Positions 26,581 to 37,650 are shown, counted from the stretch's first letter. The stretch: DNA of 64,000 bases from Silvibacterium dinghuense (GCF_004123295.1 NZ_SDMK01000001.1:1240001-1304000); one strand, 5' to 3'. Notes: generated by a model not told the origin, from the letters alone. Program-made: numbers and translations.

Positions 26581-27951
26581 ATGTTTGCAAAAGCACAGCG
26601 CGTACACTTCATTGGCATTGGCGGGATCGGCATGAGCGGCATCGCCGAAATTCTGCTGAACCTCGGCTATCCCGTCTCCGGCTCCGACCTTCGCCGCACG
26701 CCCATCACCGAGCGGCTGGCCGCGCTTGGCGCCACCATCTTCGAGGGGCATGCCGCGGCCAACGTCGTCGGCTCGACGGTCATCGTCACCAGCTCTGCCG
26801 TGAACGAGCGCAATCCCGAGGTCATCGAGGCCCGCGCGCGCAAAATTCCCGTCATCGCCCGCGCCGAAATGCTCGCCGAGCTCATGCGCCTCAAGTACGG
26901 CATCGCCGTGGCCGGCATGCATGGCAAGACGACCACCACCTCGATGATCGCCACCGTGCTCGCCGCCGGAGAGCTCGATCCGACCGTCGTCGTCGGGGGC
27001 CGCGTCGATGCGCTCGGCTCGAATGCCCGCCTGGGCAAGTCGCAATACCTCGTTGCCGAAGCCGACGAGAGCGACCGCTCCTTCCTCAAGCTCTCGCCCA
27101 TCCTCGCCGTGGTCACCAATCTCGACCGCGAGCACATGGACTGCTACCGCGATATGGCCGACGTCGAGAGCGCCTTTGTCGAGTTCATGGACAAGGTGCC
27201 CTTTTACGGCGCCTGCGTGGCCTGCCTCGACAACCCACTGCTCGCGTCGGTGCTGCCCCGCGTCCGCCGCCGCGTCTTCACCTATGGCACCTCGGCGCGC
27301 GCGGACTTTGTGGTGCGCATGCTCGCCGCCACCGAAGGCGTGTGTTCGCGCTTTGAGGTCGCCACCACCGGTGGAGTCCTCGGGCCATTCGAGCTGCATG
27401 TCCCCGGCCAGCACAACGTGCTCAATGCCACCGCAGCCATTGCTATCGCCACGCAGCTCGAGGTTGCGCCCGAAGCCATTGCCCAGGGCCTGGCCAACTT
27501 CCGCGGCGTCGACCGCCGCTTCCAGGTCAAAGGCTGCGTGCACGATATCGCCGTCGTCGACGACTACGGCCATCATCCCACTGAAATCCGCGCCACCCTG
27601 CGCGCCGCACGCGACTGCGGCTATCGCCACGTGCACGTCATCTTCCAGCCGCATCGCTACACGCGCACCCGCGACCTGCTCGACGAGTTCGTCGCCTCCT
27701 TCGATGACGCCACGACCGTCGAGATGCTCGACATCTACGCCGCAAGTGAAGAGCCCATCCCCGGCGTGACCGCTGCGTCTCTGGTCAAGGCCATCGGACG
27801 CGAAGGCGTGGAATACGCCGGCTCCGCGCAAGAGGCCGTCGAGCGTGTCGTCGCACGCGCTCAGGCCGGCGACGTGATCCTCACCCTCGGCGCAGGCAAT
27901 GTCTCGGCTATCGCGCCGCAGGTGCTCGAAAGGCTCAAAGAAAAGGCTTAG
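26581..27951 (+). CDS. murC: UDP-N-acetylmuramate--L-alanine ligase
   Basis: MurC joins L-alanine to UDP-MurNAc with ATP, the first amino acid of the peptidoglycan stem. The 456-residue protein has the family length and motifs: N-terminal [18 protein letters not shown], the Mur ligase ATP-binding loop [12 protein letters not shown] (about 112-123), [21 protein letters not shown] and [14 protein letters not shown]. It begins with ATG directly after the repeat region and stands alone rather than in a division/cell-wall cluster, at least within this window. Confidence 0.97.
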   Translation: MFAKAQRVHFIGIGGIGMSGIAEILLNLGYPVSGSDLRRTPITERLAALGATIFEGHAAANVVGSTVIVTSSAVNERNPEVIEARARKIPVIARAEMLAELMRLKYGIAVAGMHGKTTTTSMIATVLAAGELDPTVVVGGRVDALGSNARLGKSQYLVAEADESDRSFLKLSPILAVVTNLDREHMDCYRDMADVESAFVEFMDKVPFYGACVACLDNPLLASVLPRVRRRVFTYGTSARADFVVRMLAATEGVCSRFEVATTGGVLGPFELHVPGQHNVLNATAAIAIATQLEVAPEAIAQGLANFRGVDRRFQVKGCVHDIAVVDDYGHHPTEIRATLRAARDCGYRHVHVIFQPHRYTRTRDLLDEFVASFDDATTVEMLDIYAASEEPIPGVTAASLVKAIGREGVEYAGSAQEAVERVVARAQAGDVILTLGAGNVSAIAPQVLERLKEKA

Positions 27952-28169
27952 GCTCAGGGCTTAGGAGAGAGCGTAAGCCGGGTGCCCCACCCATGACGAA
28001 CTTGGTCCTGGGTGGGTCTCCGAAACATCTCGAAGTAATCCACATTCGACAAAACTCACCATAGAGGACACAGAGAGCACAGAGGGTTCCGTGCCTCTGC
28101 AGGCATCCCTGGTTCGCACCAGGATTCGCGCCATAAGTGCCAAGTTACGCGAATGACCGCTGGAAACAT

Positions 28170-28227
28170 GCAACATTCTGGTTGCGTATTTCAGCAGGCC
28201 GAGGCTAATATGCAACCCAGAGGTTGC
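28170..28227 (+). promoter_or_regulatory. Twin ArsR-type operators around the SRPBCC-ArsR promoter
   Basis: Two identical-arm palindromes GCAAC-N6-GTTGC lie at 28170-28185 and 28212-28227, exactly 42 bp apart (four helical turns). TTGCGT (28182-28187), an 18-bp spacer and TAATAT (28206-28211) form the promoter, so site 1 overlaps the -35 and site 2 covers the transcription start and the ribosome site of the first gene. Confidence 0.7.
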
Positions 28228-28229
28228 CC

Positions 28230-28697
28230 ATGACGAATAGCGTCACTTCCGACCGCATTGAAAAAACCATCGAGCTTCGCGCTCCGCAGTCCCGCGTCTG
28301 GCAGGCGCTCACCGATCACGAGCAGTTCGGCACCTGGTTCCGCGTCAAGCTTGACGCGCCCTTCGTGCCCGGCGAGACATCCACCGGCCTTATGACCTGG
28401 CCCGGCTATGAACACCTGCGCTGGACAGCCGTCGTTCAGGAGATCCTGCCCGAGAGCTACTTCTCCTTCACCTGGCATCCTTATGCCCTCGATCCCAGCG
28501 TGGACTACTCCGAAGAAATACCTACGCTGGTTGAGTTCCGCCTCGAGCCGAGCACTACCGGCACGCGGCTCACCGTCACCGAATCCGGCTTCGAGAACGT
28601 CCCCGCACACCGCAGAGCCGAGGCTTTCCTGCGCAACAACAACGGCTGGAGCCAGCAAATCAAGAACATCGAGGCATATGTCGCCGCGCACCCCTGA
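28230..28697 (+). CDS. SRPBCC (AHSA1-like) domain protein
   Basis: The 155-residue START/Bet v1-like protein has IEKTIELRAPQSRVWQALTD at the N-terminus, FTWHPYALDP in the middle, and TRLTVTESGFENVPAHRR plus the C-terminal helix GWSQQIKNIEAYVA. AHSA1-like proteins bind small hydrophobic ligands; the ligand is unknown. ATG 28230 follows GAGG and the second operator. The ArsR gene starts inside its last 20 nt in another frame, giving translational coupling. The SRPBCC-ArsR pair is a common acidobacterial and actinobacterial arrangement, usually with the regulator first. Confidence 0.88.
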   Translation: MTNSVTSDRIEKTIELRAPQSRVWQALTDHEQFGTWFRVKLDAPFVPGETSTGLMTWPGYEHLRWTAVVQEILPESYFSFTWHPYALDPSVDYSEEIPTLVEFRLEPSTTGTRLTVTESGFENVPAHRRAEAFLRNNNGWSQQIKNIEAYVAAHP

Positions 28698-29106
28698 TCG
28701 ATCTGCCTCCGGAGCCGGCACGGCTCGCCGCCTCATCGCGCCCGCCACGCTCTTTGCCGCCCTCGGGGACGAGACGCGTCTCGCGCTCCTCGACCGCCTC
28801 GTCTGCGGCGAGCCGCGCTCCATTACCGATCTTGCCGATGGCCTGCCCCAGACCCGTCAGGCCATCAGCAAGCATCTCCGGGTGCTCCAGCGTGCGAAGA
28901 TGGTGCGCTGCACCCGCCGCGGCCGGGAAAGCCTCTTCTCGCTCGAACCTGCGCCGCTGATGACCCTGCAGGCCTACCTCCAGCGTGTCTCCACGCAGTG
29001 GGATGCCGCCCTCGTCCGTCTCCAGGAACTCGTCGAGTCCGACGTGCCTCCTCTTCAGACTCCCCACACAAAAAAAGACCCGGGCCGAAGCCCGGGACGT
29101 CAGTAG
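28678..29106 (+). CDS. ArsR family winged-helix regulator
   Basis: The 142-residue protein contains the ArsR fold: LFAALGDETRLALLDRLVCG, SITDLADGLPQTRQAISKHL (recognition helix) and LRVLQRAKMVRCTRRGRESL (wing). No metal-binding CxC motif is seen, so it is probably of the metal-independent group paired with SRPBCC proteins. It overlaps the preceding gene by 20 nt. Its last codons (DPGRSPGR) are encoded by the hairpin that terminates the convergent gene, so the C-terminal tail is likely an accessory extension. The twin palindromes upstream are its probable operators. Confidence 0.88.
   Translation: MSPRTPDRSASGAGTARRLIAPATLFAALGDETRLALLDRLVCGEPRSITDLADGLPQTRQAISKHLRVLQRAKMVRCTRRGRESLFSLEPAPLMTLQAYLQRVSTQWDAALVRLQELVESDVPPLQTPHTKKDPGRSPGRQ
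29070..29096 (-). terminator. Intrinsic terminator of the small minus-strand gene, inside the ArsR 3' end
   Basis: On the minus strand CCCGGGC-TTCG-GCCCGGG is followed by TC and seven Ts. It lies 27 nt after the stop of the gene at 29123 and inside the ArsR reading frame. Confidence 0.8.
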
Positions 29107-29122
29107 GAAACTTGGAGGTCGC

Positions 29123-29353
29123 TTAGCGGCCGGAAAGGCCGAGGGTGCGATGCAGCGGAAGCGTGCCTGCCGCAGAAGACAGATCGGCGTTGCGGGCATC
29201 CGTTCGCTGCGCGACACGAGCAGTCACAGTGGGGAGATCCTCAGCGGGAGCCTCGACTTCGGCATCCATTTCTTTCTTTCCGCTGCGAGCGGCCACGAGG
29301 GCCGGGGTAAGGATCATGCCGACGAAGATGAGAGCCAAAATGATCTGAAACAT
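29123..29353 (-). CDS. Small single-helix membrane protein, unknown
   Basis: The 76-residue product starts MFQIILALIFVGMILTPAL, one membrane helix, followed by a charged soluble tail with EMDAEVEAPAEDLPTV. GGAG lies 8 nt before the ATG and a strong terminator follows, supporting a real gene. No family is recognised. Confidence 0.7.
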   Translation of the reverse strand: MFQIILALIFVGMILTPALVAARSGKKEMDAEVEAPAEDLPTVTARVAQRTDARNADLSSAAGTLPLHRTLGLSGR

Positions 29354-29506
29354 GTTTTTGTCTCCAATCTGGATTCAGCCCGTTCGCTGTCCTATCCAGA
29401 ATCCTGCATTCTTTGCGAGCAGCATATACCACTTCCGTGGAATTTGGTTACCCGTAAGCGTTACTACATTCGCGAGAACGCAGTAACGCTCCTTTTTGAA
29501 GTTCTT

Positions 29507-30739
29507 TTAACTCAATACCCTCGTGGCCAGATTGATGGTGATGGTGTCATCCGGCGTCTTGGTCACGGCTCCGTCCGCCTCAGGATGAAACTCGATCGTC
29601 ATCTCTTCGCTGGTTACCACAACACGTAGGTAACCATAGTCGGTATCGTCGTAGCTCTCGAGCGTCAGCGTGTCGTCGATCTTGTACGGCGTGCGGTAGG
29701 TCCCGCGCATGGTGGAGAGCGGCGCATGGCCGCCGCATCCGGCGACCACGTAGGGCGTGCTGCCGCCGTTGACCGTCCGCGTGTAACGCTGATAGTTGTG
29801 CGCGTGCCCGGAGAAAACCGCATGCGGCCAGAAGCCCGCCGCCGTGCAGGCGCTGTCGATATCGGCCAGCATGTTCGGGCTGCCGCCGTGGATCGATCCC
29901 CCGGTATATGGCGGATGGTGCACGGCAATGATGACCGCTCCGGCGTACTTCTCCGACACAATCCGCTTGAGCGCCGTGGTCAGGAACTCCACCTGCCGCT
30001 GATCGAGCGTCGTATAAGTGCCGCCCTGGTCCGAGATCACGCCCGGATCTTCCAGAACATTGCTGTAAAGCCCCAGGATGCGCACGAAAGGCGCGTCGAA
30101 GGTGAAGTACACGCCGGGCTGGATCTGCGCCGTTCGCACCAGGCCGCCCGCATCCGGCGAGACCACCGGCGTTGCCGAGCAGAAGTTCCGCAGGAAAGCC
30201 TCCAGCGAGGTCTCGCCGTCACCCGTATAAACCACTCCGTCGTGATTGCCCGGGATGGCGACGATCGGGGCCGGATAGGAGCGATACGGCTCATAAAACT
30301 GGTCGTAGTAGTAGGCGGCTTCGCCGAAGTAATAGACCACATCGCCCAGGTGAAAGAAGAAGCTCGGCACATCGGCCGCAATCGCCTCGTCGAAATCCGA
30401 GACCATCTTGTCGGCCACCAGCGACTGCGTTTCCGGACCCTTGACGCTGCCCGTGTCCCCCACCGAATGGAAGACGATCTGTCCGGCCTGCGTGATGGCC
30501 GCCACCTTGGCCGCCCCTGCGTCTCCATAGACCTGCGCCAGGGTCAGGATCGGCTCGACGGCATTGCCCACCGTCTGCGGCACTGCCTGGATCTGGGCGA
30601 GTTCCTTGTCACTCTGATCGGTCACCGGCGTCTTAAAGCCGGTGGGATCGGGAGAGGGCTGCGGCTGGGCAAAGACCGGCTGCGGCGAGGTTGCAGCGGT
30701 AGGTGTCGGCGTCTTGGGCTTCTGCGGCTTCTCACTCAT
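29507..30739 (-). CDS. Purple-acid-type metallophosphoesterase
   Basis: The 410-residue calcineurin-like phosphoesterase carries the metal-binding blocks in order: VGDTGS, FHLGDVVYYFGEAAYYYDQF, IPGNHDGVVY, AVHHPPYTGG and FSGHAHNYQRY. The tyrosine in GDVVYY fits purple acid phosphatases. The first 45 residues are Pro/Thr/Gln-rich with no clear signal peptide, so localisation is open. ATG 30739 follows AGAGGA. It may release phosphate from organic esters, which would match the phytase further left, although the genes are not linked in an operon. Confidence 0.85.
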   Translation of the reverse strand: MSEKPQKPKTPTPTAATSPQPVFAQPQPSPDPTGFKTPVTDQSDKELAQIQAVPQTVGNAVEPILTLAQVYGDAGAAKVAAITQAGQIVFHSVGDTGSVKGPETQSLVADKMVSDFDEAIAADVPSFFFHLGDVVYYFGEAAYYYDQFYEPYRSYPAPIVAIPGNHDGVVYTGDGETSLEAFLRNFCSATPVVSPDAGGLVRTAQIQPGVYFTFDAPFVRILGLYSNVLEDPGVISDQGGTYTTLDQRQVEFLTTALKRIVSEKYAGAVIIAVHHPPYTGGSIHGGSPNMLADIDSACTAAGFWPHAVFSGHAHNYQRYTRTVNGGSTPYVVAGCGGHAPLSTMRGTYRTPYKIDDTLTLESYDDTDYGYLRVVVTSEEMTIEFHPEADGAVTKTPDDTITINLATRVLS

Positions 30740-31061
30740 GGGGGTCCTCTTATCGAATGGTGCGTGCGCTGACCGGCTGAACCGGGCCATGCACGCGGAG
30801 CATAGTCCTATTCGATGCACGCTGTGTGAACCGCTTTGCGCTCGAAGCAGCAGGGCTTTCGCAATAGCCGGGCGTGAGTGCTAAGAAAGTTATCCCCTGA
30901 ATCCGATTCGGTACTTGCCTTGCTACGGATTTTCCGTAGATTTGTGACAACACGATGAAAGAACCTTCGCGGTCTGCCGATATCTGCACCAGAAAGGCAG
31001 CGCCGCGACAGCAAGGCAAGCCTGAAAGGCCGGCTTCACGCCGGCAGGAGGGGAGGGCGCC
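30740..31061. other. Intergenic region with two small hairpins
   Basis: This 322-bp divergent spacer has no gene. It contains CTACGGA-TTT-TCCGTAG (30923-30939), an operator-sized inverted repeat, and GCCGGC-TTCAC-GCCGGC (31029-31045) immediately before the ribosome site of the next gene, where an RNA hairpin could affect translation. Confidence 0.5.
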
Positions 31062-31589
31062 ATGATTCCCGAGCAGCACGCGCTTCGCCAGCTCTTTCAC
31101 CAGGTCGTCTCCGGATGCTACTCCGAACATCTCGGCATCCACGACCTCGAGGTCACATCCTACGTTGCCGATCTGCTTACCGAATTCTGCGCTGCGGACA
31201 AGCTCTATCCCATCCATGACGCCGAAGGCCATCCGATCCGCGATGTAAACGGCATGCTCGCCGCCTCCGACCCCGTGCACGGCACGGCGGACTCCTTCGA
31301 CGCCGAGCGCCGCGTCCGCAAGCACATCGGCGACTTCGCGCTCTTCTCGACCGGTATGTTTCCCGAGGCCGCACAGCGGGCCCGCTTCACCGGCGACGCA
31401 GGTCTGCTCGACATGGTGCGCATCGGCAAGGAGAGCTATTCCATCGTCTCCCAGTTCAATCTCTTCGAATACCAGAATGAAGCTGCCTTCTTCGGCCGTC
31501 TTGCCGAGGACTTCGAAACCTATATGTACGGGCTGACAAAGGTCCGCGGCGAGCTCGATCGCCTGGGGGCTCCGGTCCATTTGATGTAG
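31062..31589 (+). CDS. Conserved-looking hypothetical cytoplasmic protein
   Basis: The 175-residue soluble protein starts MIPEQHALRQLFHQVVSGCY. It has no signal peptide or membrane segment, and phrases such as DLEVTSYVADLLTEFCAAD and QFNLFEYQNEAAFFGRLAED suggest a helical, folded protein. A very purine-rich ribosome site (AGGAGGGGAGGG) precedes it. I do not recognise the family. It stands alone between a divergent phosphoesterase and a glycosidase. Confidence 0.8.
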   Translation: MIPEQHALRQLFHQVVSGCYSEHLGIHDLEVTSYVADLLTEFCAADKLYPIHDAEGHPIRDVNGMLAASDPVHGTADSFDAERRVRKHIGDFALFSTGMFPEAAQRARFTGDAGLLDMVRIGKESYSIVSQFNLFEYQNEAAFFGRLAEDFETYMYGLTKVRGELDRLGAPVHLM

Positions 31590-31668
31590 CTGCGAGCAGC
31601 ACAAATACAGATGCTCCGCATCTCCCATCGGACGAGACGCAGGGCACAAGCTTCCCCTCTCTGCCTGC

Positions 31669-31715
31669 GCGCGACCAACGGGAGCGGAGGCCGAAGGCGA
31701 ATCGCCCTGCGCCAA
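31669..31715. repeat. Dispersed intergenic repeat, family A (copy 4, partial)
   Basis: Contains GCGCGACCAACGGGAGCGG and AGGCCGAAGGCGA, the complement of copies 1-2, ending just upstream of the glycosidase start. Confidence 0.6.
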
Positions 31716-31731
31716 GCAGTATCCTGAGCGC

Positions 31732-33933
31732 ATGCCTCTCTCTTTCCCCCACTGGTCTGTCTACGCTTGCGGTCTGCTCTTCACCTGTTGCGGTTCTCTC
31801 TTGGGACAAACACCGATCTACCATTCGAACAAATTCGACATCTATGCGGACCGCGTCGTGGAAGGCGCCTATACGGCACAGGTAACCGCAAACGGTGGCA
31901 TCCAGTCGAATTATCCGATCTCCGAGAATGCAGCCGGAGAGCGCACCTGGTCGCCCGAGACTACTTCCGATCGCTTTCCCAGACTCGAGTCTGACCTGCC
32001 GCTCGCCAATGCCCTCTACACACTTTCCTTAAACGAGCTGGAGAAGGATAAACGGGAGGACGGCGCATTCAGTGCCGGCGCGGACTGGCCTGGGGTCTGG
32101 ACGCGAGACATCAGCTACAGCATTTTTCTTTCGCTGGCGATGATCGATCCCGAGGCAGCAAAGAAAAGCCTGATGGCCAAGGTTCGCCGGGATCGTATCG
32201 TGCAGGACACAGGCACAGGCGGAAGCTGGCCGGTCTCGAGCGACAGAGAATGCTGGGCACTGGCCGCGTGGCAGATCTATCTTGCAACTGGCGACCGCAA
32301 CTGGCTCACCGAGAGCTACAGCATTATCCGCAACTCCATCACCGATGACGAAGCGGTCGCGGTCGATCCCCACGATGGGCTGGTGCGCGGTGAGACATCG
32401 TTTCTCGACTGGCGCGACCAGACGCATCCCCGCTGGATGCAGCCGGTCGATATCTACGAGTCGAAGAGTCTGAGCACAAATGCTGTCTTCTACGGCGTCT
32501 ACCGCGTGCTTGCCGCGATGGCGAAGGAGCAGAACCTTCCAGGCACCTTGTGGGAACAGAAGGCCGACCACCTGCAGCAGGCTATCAACGCAAAATTCTG
32601 GATACCGGAGAGGGGTTTCTACGGAGAGTATCTCTATGGTCCCGTCTGGCAGAATCTGTCGCCACGTTCGGACGCGCTTGGTCAGGCCCTTGCCATTCTG
32701 ACCGGACTCGCGCCCGCAGAACGACAGAAAGCGCTGCTCGCTTCCGTTCCGGTCATGGATTACGGCATTCCGACCGTGTACCCGCAAATTCCTGACATGC
32801 GACCCTACCACAACCGCTCGGTGTGGCCGTTCGTGCAGGCGCTGTGGAGCATGGCCGCCGCCGATCACAAAGACGAAGCAGCCGTTGCGCAGGGGCTCGC
32901 CGTCATCTATCGTGCCGGTGCACTCTTCCTCACCAACAAGGAAAACTTCGTCCTCGAGACCGGCACGCCGTACGGCACCGCAATCAGTTCCGATCGCCAG
33001 CTATGGAGCGTGGCTGGCAACCTGGCCATGACCTATCGCGTGCTCTTCGGCATGCGCATGGAGACGGACGGCTTGCGCTTCAGCCCAGTGCTTCCCGAGG
33101 GTTGGGGACAGCATCGCTCGCTGACCGGCTTTCACTATCGCGAAGCTGTCCTTTCCATCGAGATCAAGGGCAATGGTGCACATGTGAAACATGCGACGCT
33201 CGATGGCAAGCCGTCGCTCCCCTTCATCCCTGCAGGACTGAAAGGCGCACACACGCTCGTCCTTGAGCTCGACGACAAGGGCGCGACTTCGCAACGCATG
33301 AACCTGGTCGAAGACGCGATAACTCCGGAGACGCCGAAGCTCGAACTCTCCGGCTCCGAACTGCACTGGACATCCGCCGACGGCGTCGATCATTACCAGG
33401 TCTATCGCAACGGCCAACCATGGCAGAAGCTTTCCGGCACAACGCTCAAGCTCGATCCGTCCGACACGCGCGCCGATTATCAGATTGAGGCTATCGGCAG
33501 CACCAGCATTCCGTCGTTCCTGAGCGCGCCGGTGAATCCGGCACCCTCCCAGACGGTAAGGATCGGCGGCGAGGCGGGCTACGTAGAAACGAGGCAGGAC
33601 ATCATGCCCGACACAGAGGTGGGCTTCGACGTGGACCACTCTGGCAAGTTCTACCTTACGGTCGAATATGCCAACGGCAACGACTCCATCGAGAACAACA
33701 GCAAGTGCGCCATCCGCACGCTCTATATCGATGGAAAGCGCATCGGCCCGATCGTGATGCCGCAGCGCGGCAAGGACGAGTGGGACAACTACGGACGCTC
33801 GAGCGGGCAGGCGCTTACACTTGCCCCGGGGCATCACACCGCCGCGCTGAAATTCGAGCCGGAGGACACCAACATGGATGGAAAGATCAACACGGCACGG
33901 CTGCGCGCAGTGATGCTCGATCGGTTGCCGTAG
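31732..33933 (+). CDS. Secreted six-hairpin (MGH1/GH63-like) glycoside hydrolase with C-terminal beta domains
   Basis: The 733-residue product has a signal peptide (YACGLLFTCCGSLLG) and an alpha/alpha-barrel glycosidase domain with ADWPGVWTRDISYSIFLSLA, SSDRECWALAAWQIYLATGD, SFLDWRDQTHPRWM, NRSVWPFVQALWS and GTPYGTAISSDRQLWSVAG. The pattern fits trehalase/glycogen-debranching-like MGH1 or GH63 clans; the acidic pair is likely in WTRDIS and DWRDQ. From about residue 535 there is a fibronectin-like stretch and then a carbohydrate-binding-like beta domain to the C-terminus. The substrate cannot be named; a plant or fungal oligosaccharide is plausible. Confidence 0.8.
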   Translation: MPLSFPHWSVYACGLLFTCCGSLLGQTPIYHSNKFDIYADRVVEGAYTAQVTANGGIQSNYPISENAAGERTWSPETTSDRFPRLESDLPLANALYTLSLNELEKDKREDGAFSAGADWPGVWTRDISYSIFLSLAMIDPEAAKKSLMAKVRRDRIVQDTGTGGSWPVSSDRECWALAAWQIYLATGDRNWLTESYSIIRNSITDDEAVAVDPHDGLVRGETSFLDWRDQTHPRWMQPVDIYESKSLSTNAVFYGVYRVLAAMAKEQNLPGTLWEQKADHLQQAINAKFWIPERGFYGEYLYGPVWQNLSPRSDALGQALAILTGLAPAERQKALLASVPVMDYGIPTVYPQIPDMRPYHNRSVWPFVQALWSMAAADHKDEAAVAQGLAVIYRAGALFLTNKENFVLETGTPYGTAISSDRQLWSVAGNLAMTYRVLFGMRMETDGLRFSPVLPEGWGQHRSLTGFHYREAVLSIEIKGNGAHVKHATLDGKPSLPFIPAGLKGAHTLVLELDDKGATSQRMNLVEDAITPETPKLELSGSELHWTSADGVDHYQVYRNGQPWQKLSGTTLKLDPSDTRADYQIEAIGSTSIPSFLSAPVNPAPSQTVRIGGEAGYVETRQDIMPDTEVGFDVDHSGKFYLTVEYANGNDSIENNSKCAIRTLYIDGKRIGPIVMPQRGKDEWDNYGRSSGQALTLAPGHHTAALKFEPEDTNMDGKINTARLRAVMLDRLP

Positions 33934-33957
33934 CACTTACAGCGCGTCGTCCTCGCA

Positions 33958-34113
33958 GTGTCATCCCGACCGAAGTGGAGGGACCTGCGATTTGCGCGCA
34001 GCCGCACAAAATTGGGTGCCCCATCCAAGCTTCGCTTGGGTGGGAAGGTTCTGAGCTTCTCGACCGATTCCAGCTACCTGCAAACCCACATCTCGAACAG
34101 CACGAGATGTGGG
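33958..34113. repeat. Dispersed intergenic repeats, families C and B
   Basis: A C-type copy (GTCATCCCGACCGAAGTGG with AGGGACCTGCG) is followed by a B-type hairpin (CCATCCAAGC-TTC-GCTTGGGTGG, 34021-34043) and a second hairpin CCCACATCTCG-N7-CGAGATGTGGG (34085-34113). These fill the space between convergent genes. Confidence 0.6.
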
Positions 34114-34148
34114 GGCACCCGCTTCGTACGCTTATTGAGGCTCATAAA

Positions 34149-34190
34149 AGCGACACCCCGCGTTTCGGAATCGAAACGCGGGGTGTCGCT
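34149..34190 (-). terminator. Intrinsic terminator of the hslVU operon
   Basis: A perfect 19-bp stem (34149-34167 with 34172-34190, loop of 4) is followed on the minus strand by TTTT. It lies 40 nt after the hslU stop. Confidence 0.85.
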
Positions 34191-34229
34191 TCTGGAGTTA
34201 GTTAAAAGCTAGTAGCTAGCGGCTAAAAG

Positions 34230-35813
<1,584 letters not shown>

Positions 35814-35854
35814 GGTTTCCTGCCTCCGGCAGTTTCGACGAGCGAGGTTTCTAC

Positions 35855-36478
35855 TTAACCCTTCAGCTCTTCGATCGTGATCTTGTCATTGGTGTAGATA
35901 CAGATTTGCCCGGCGATTTTCATCGCCTTCTCGGCAATCTCCCGCGCGGAGAGCTCGGTGTTCTCCATCAGCGCGCGCGCAGCGGCGATCGCGTACGAGC
36001 CGCCGCTGCCGATGGCCGCGATGCCTTCGTCCGGCTCGATGACGTCGCCTGTCCCGCTCAGCAGGAAGGTCTGATGCGGATCGCTCACCACCAGCAGAGC
36101 CTCGAGCGAACGCAGGCTCTTGTCCGTGCGCCAGTCCTTGGCCAGCTCGACGGCAGCACGGCCCAGGTTGCCCGCATACTGCTCGAGCTTCGACTCAAAG
36201 CGGCTGAAGAGCGAGAAGGCGTCGGCGGTCGAACCGGCAAAGCCGGCGAGAATCTTGTCCTGGTAGAGGCGGCGAATCTTCTTGGCTGAGTGCTTGATGA
36301 CCGAATCGCCCATGGTCACCTGGCCATCGGCGGCCATCACCACGCTGCCGTTGCGGCGGACGCAGATAACGGTGGTCGAGCGGATGCGAGGGCGGCTTGA
36401 GGCCTCGGCGGCAGGAGGGAGCGCGGAGACAGAATTGCCGCCAGACGCGGCGGCGGACGGGAGCTTCGGTTTCAGCAT
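35855..36478 (-). CDS. hslV: Peptidase subunit HslV with N-terminal extension
   Basis: HslV is the threonine protease chamber of HslVU. The conserved core starts with the Thr-Thr pair of [11 protein letters not shown] and continues [36 protein letters not shown] and AIGSGGSYA. Usually the nucleophilic threonine follows the initiator Met directly, but here 34 residues rich in Ala, Ser and Pro precede Thr35. No ATG, GTG or TTG lies close to the threonine in frame, so the extension is probably translated and must be removed to activate the enzyme. AAGGAG is only one base from the ATG and TATACT lies 8-13 nt upstream, so a very short or leaderless transcript is possible. Confidence 0.94.
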   Translation of the reverse strand: MLKPKLPSAAASGGNSVSALPPAAEASSRPRIRSTTVICVRRNGSVVMAADGQVTMGDSVIKHSAKKIRRLYQDKILAGFAGSTADAFSLFSRFESKLEQYAGNLGRAAVELAKDWRTDKSLRSLEALLVVSDPHQTFLLSGTGDVIEPDEGIAAIGSGGSYAIAAARALMENTELSAREIAEKAMKIAGQICIYTNDKITIEELKG

Positions 36479-36660
36479 TCTCCTTACAAGTATAGCTCCT
36501 GGTCGAGTTGTCAGGGTTCAGAGCTCAGGGCTCAGAAAAACACTCGGGTGCCCTCATCCCATGTATTTCGAGATGGGGGATAAGAACGATCTTGCATTTT
36601 AGATATTAAAATGATATCACTTCAATAGCATCGCGTGCTGCGATGCCCGAGGCTACAGCT

Positions 36661-37650
36661 ATGAACGCTGCATCGAATGCCATCTCCCCCACAACACTTC
36701 ACAAAGAGCGCATGGTCACTCCGAAAAAGGGCGCGCCCATGCTCCTGCTCTTCTTCGTGCTGCTGATCGCCGTGATTGCGCTGATCGTCTACGCCGCCGC
36801 AAACGAGCAGCCGATCTTCGTGCTTCCGGCCGTACTACTCTTCCTCTTCGATTTCATCGGAATCCTGCCGGGCTTCTATACGCTCCAGCCCAACGAGGCG
36901 CGCGTGCTCGTGCTCTTCGGCTCCTACAAGGGCACGGTCCGCGCCGACGGCTTCTTCTGGGGCCATCCCTTCTATTCCAACGGCGCGCGGCAGACCATCA
37001 CTCCGCTCACGCTGGCGGATAAGGCAGCGGTCGCACAGACGGTGAGGCGCTCCTCAGGCCGCAACAAGATCTCACTGCGCGCCCGTACGCTCAATGGCGA
37101 CATTCTGAAGGTGAATGACCTGCGCGGCAACCCCATTGAGATCGCCGCAGTCGTCGTATGGCGCGTCGAAGACACCGCGCAAGCCCTCTTCGACGTCGAC
37201 AATTTTGAGAACTATGTCGCCACGCAGAGCGAGTCGGCGCTGCGTCACCTCGCCAACCTCTATGCCTATGACGACAACAATCCTAACGACACCACGCTGC
37301 GCCGCAATGTCGATGAGGTCTCTGCCGCGCTATGCAGTGAGTTGACAGCCCGGCTCTCGAAAGCCGGTGTCGCCGTCGACGAAGCGCGCCTCACGCATCT
37401 GGCCTATGCGAGCGAAATCGCGCAGGTCATGCTGCGCAGCCAGCAGGCCGATGCCGTGATCGCCGCGCGCCAGAAGATCGTGCAGGGCGCGGTCGGCATG
37501 GTCGATATGGCTCTCAGCGAACTGGCCGCGAAACATGTCGTCTCGCTCGACGACGAGCGCCGCGCCGCCATGGTCAGCAACCTCATGGTGGTGCTCTGCG
37601 CCGAGAGCGAGGTGCACCCGGTCGTGAACGCGGGAACTCTGTACAACTAG
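36661..37650 (+). CDS. SPFH/Band 7 domain membrane protein
   Basis: After a short N-terminus come two hydrophobic segments ([40 protein letters not shown]), then a SPFH domain with [40 protein letters not shown] and [15 protein letters not shown], and a coiled C-terminal part with [23 protein letters not shown] proteins form membrane scaffolds. ATG 36661 has GAGG 10 nt upstream; ATG 36643 has no ribosome site. A small Arc-like gene starts 6 nt after the stop. Confidence 0.88.
   Translation: MNAASNAISPTTLHKERMVTPKKGAPMLLLFFVLLIAVIALIVYAAANEQPIFVLPAVLLFLFDFIGILPGFYTLQPNEARVLVLFGSYKGTVRADGFFWGHPFYSNGARQTITPLTLADKAAVAQTVRRSSGRNKISLRARTLNGDILKVNDLRGNPIEIAAVVVWRVEDTAQALFDVDNFENYVATQSESALRHLANLYAYDDNNPNDTTLRRNVDEVSAALCSELTARLSKAGVAVDEARLTHLAYASEIAQVMLRSQQADAVIAARQKIVQGAVGMVDMALSELAAKHVVSLDDERRAAMVSNLMVVLCAESEVHPVVNAGTLYN

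Noticed and set aside
25633-27831. 732-codon minus-strand frame spanning murC and the esterase
   Set aside because: Mostly antisense to murC. Only its short part 26286 to about 26090 is real, as the N-terminus of the broken esterase.
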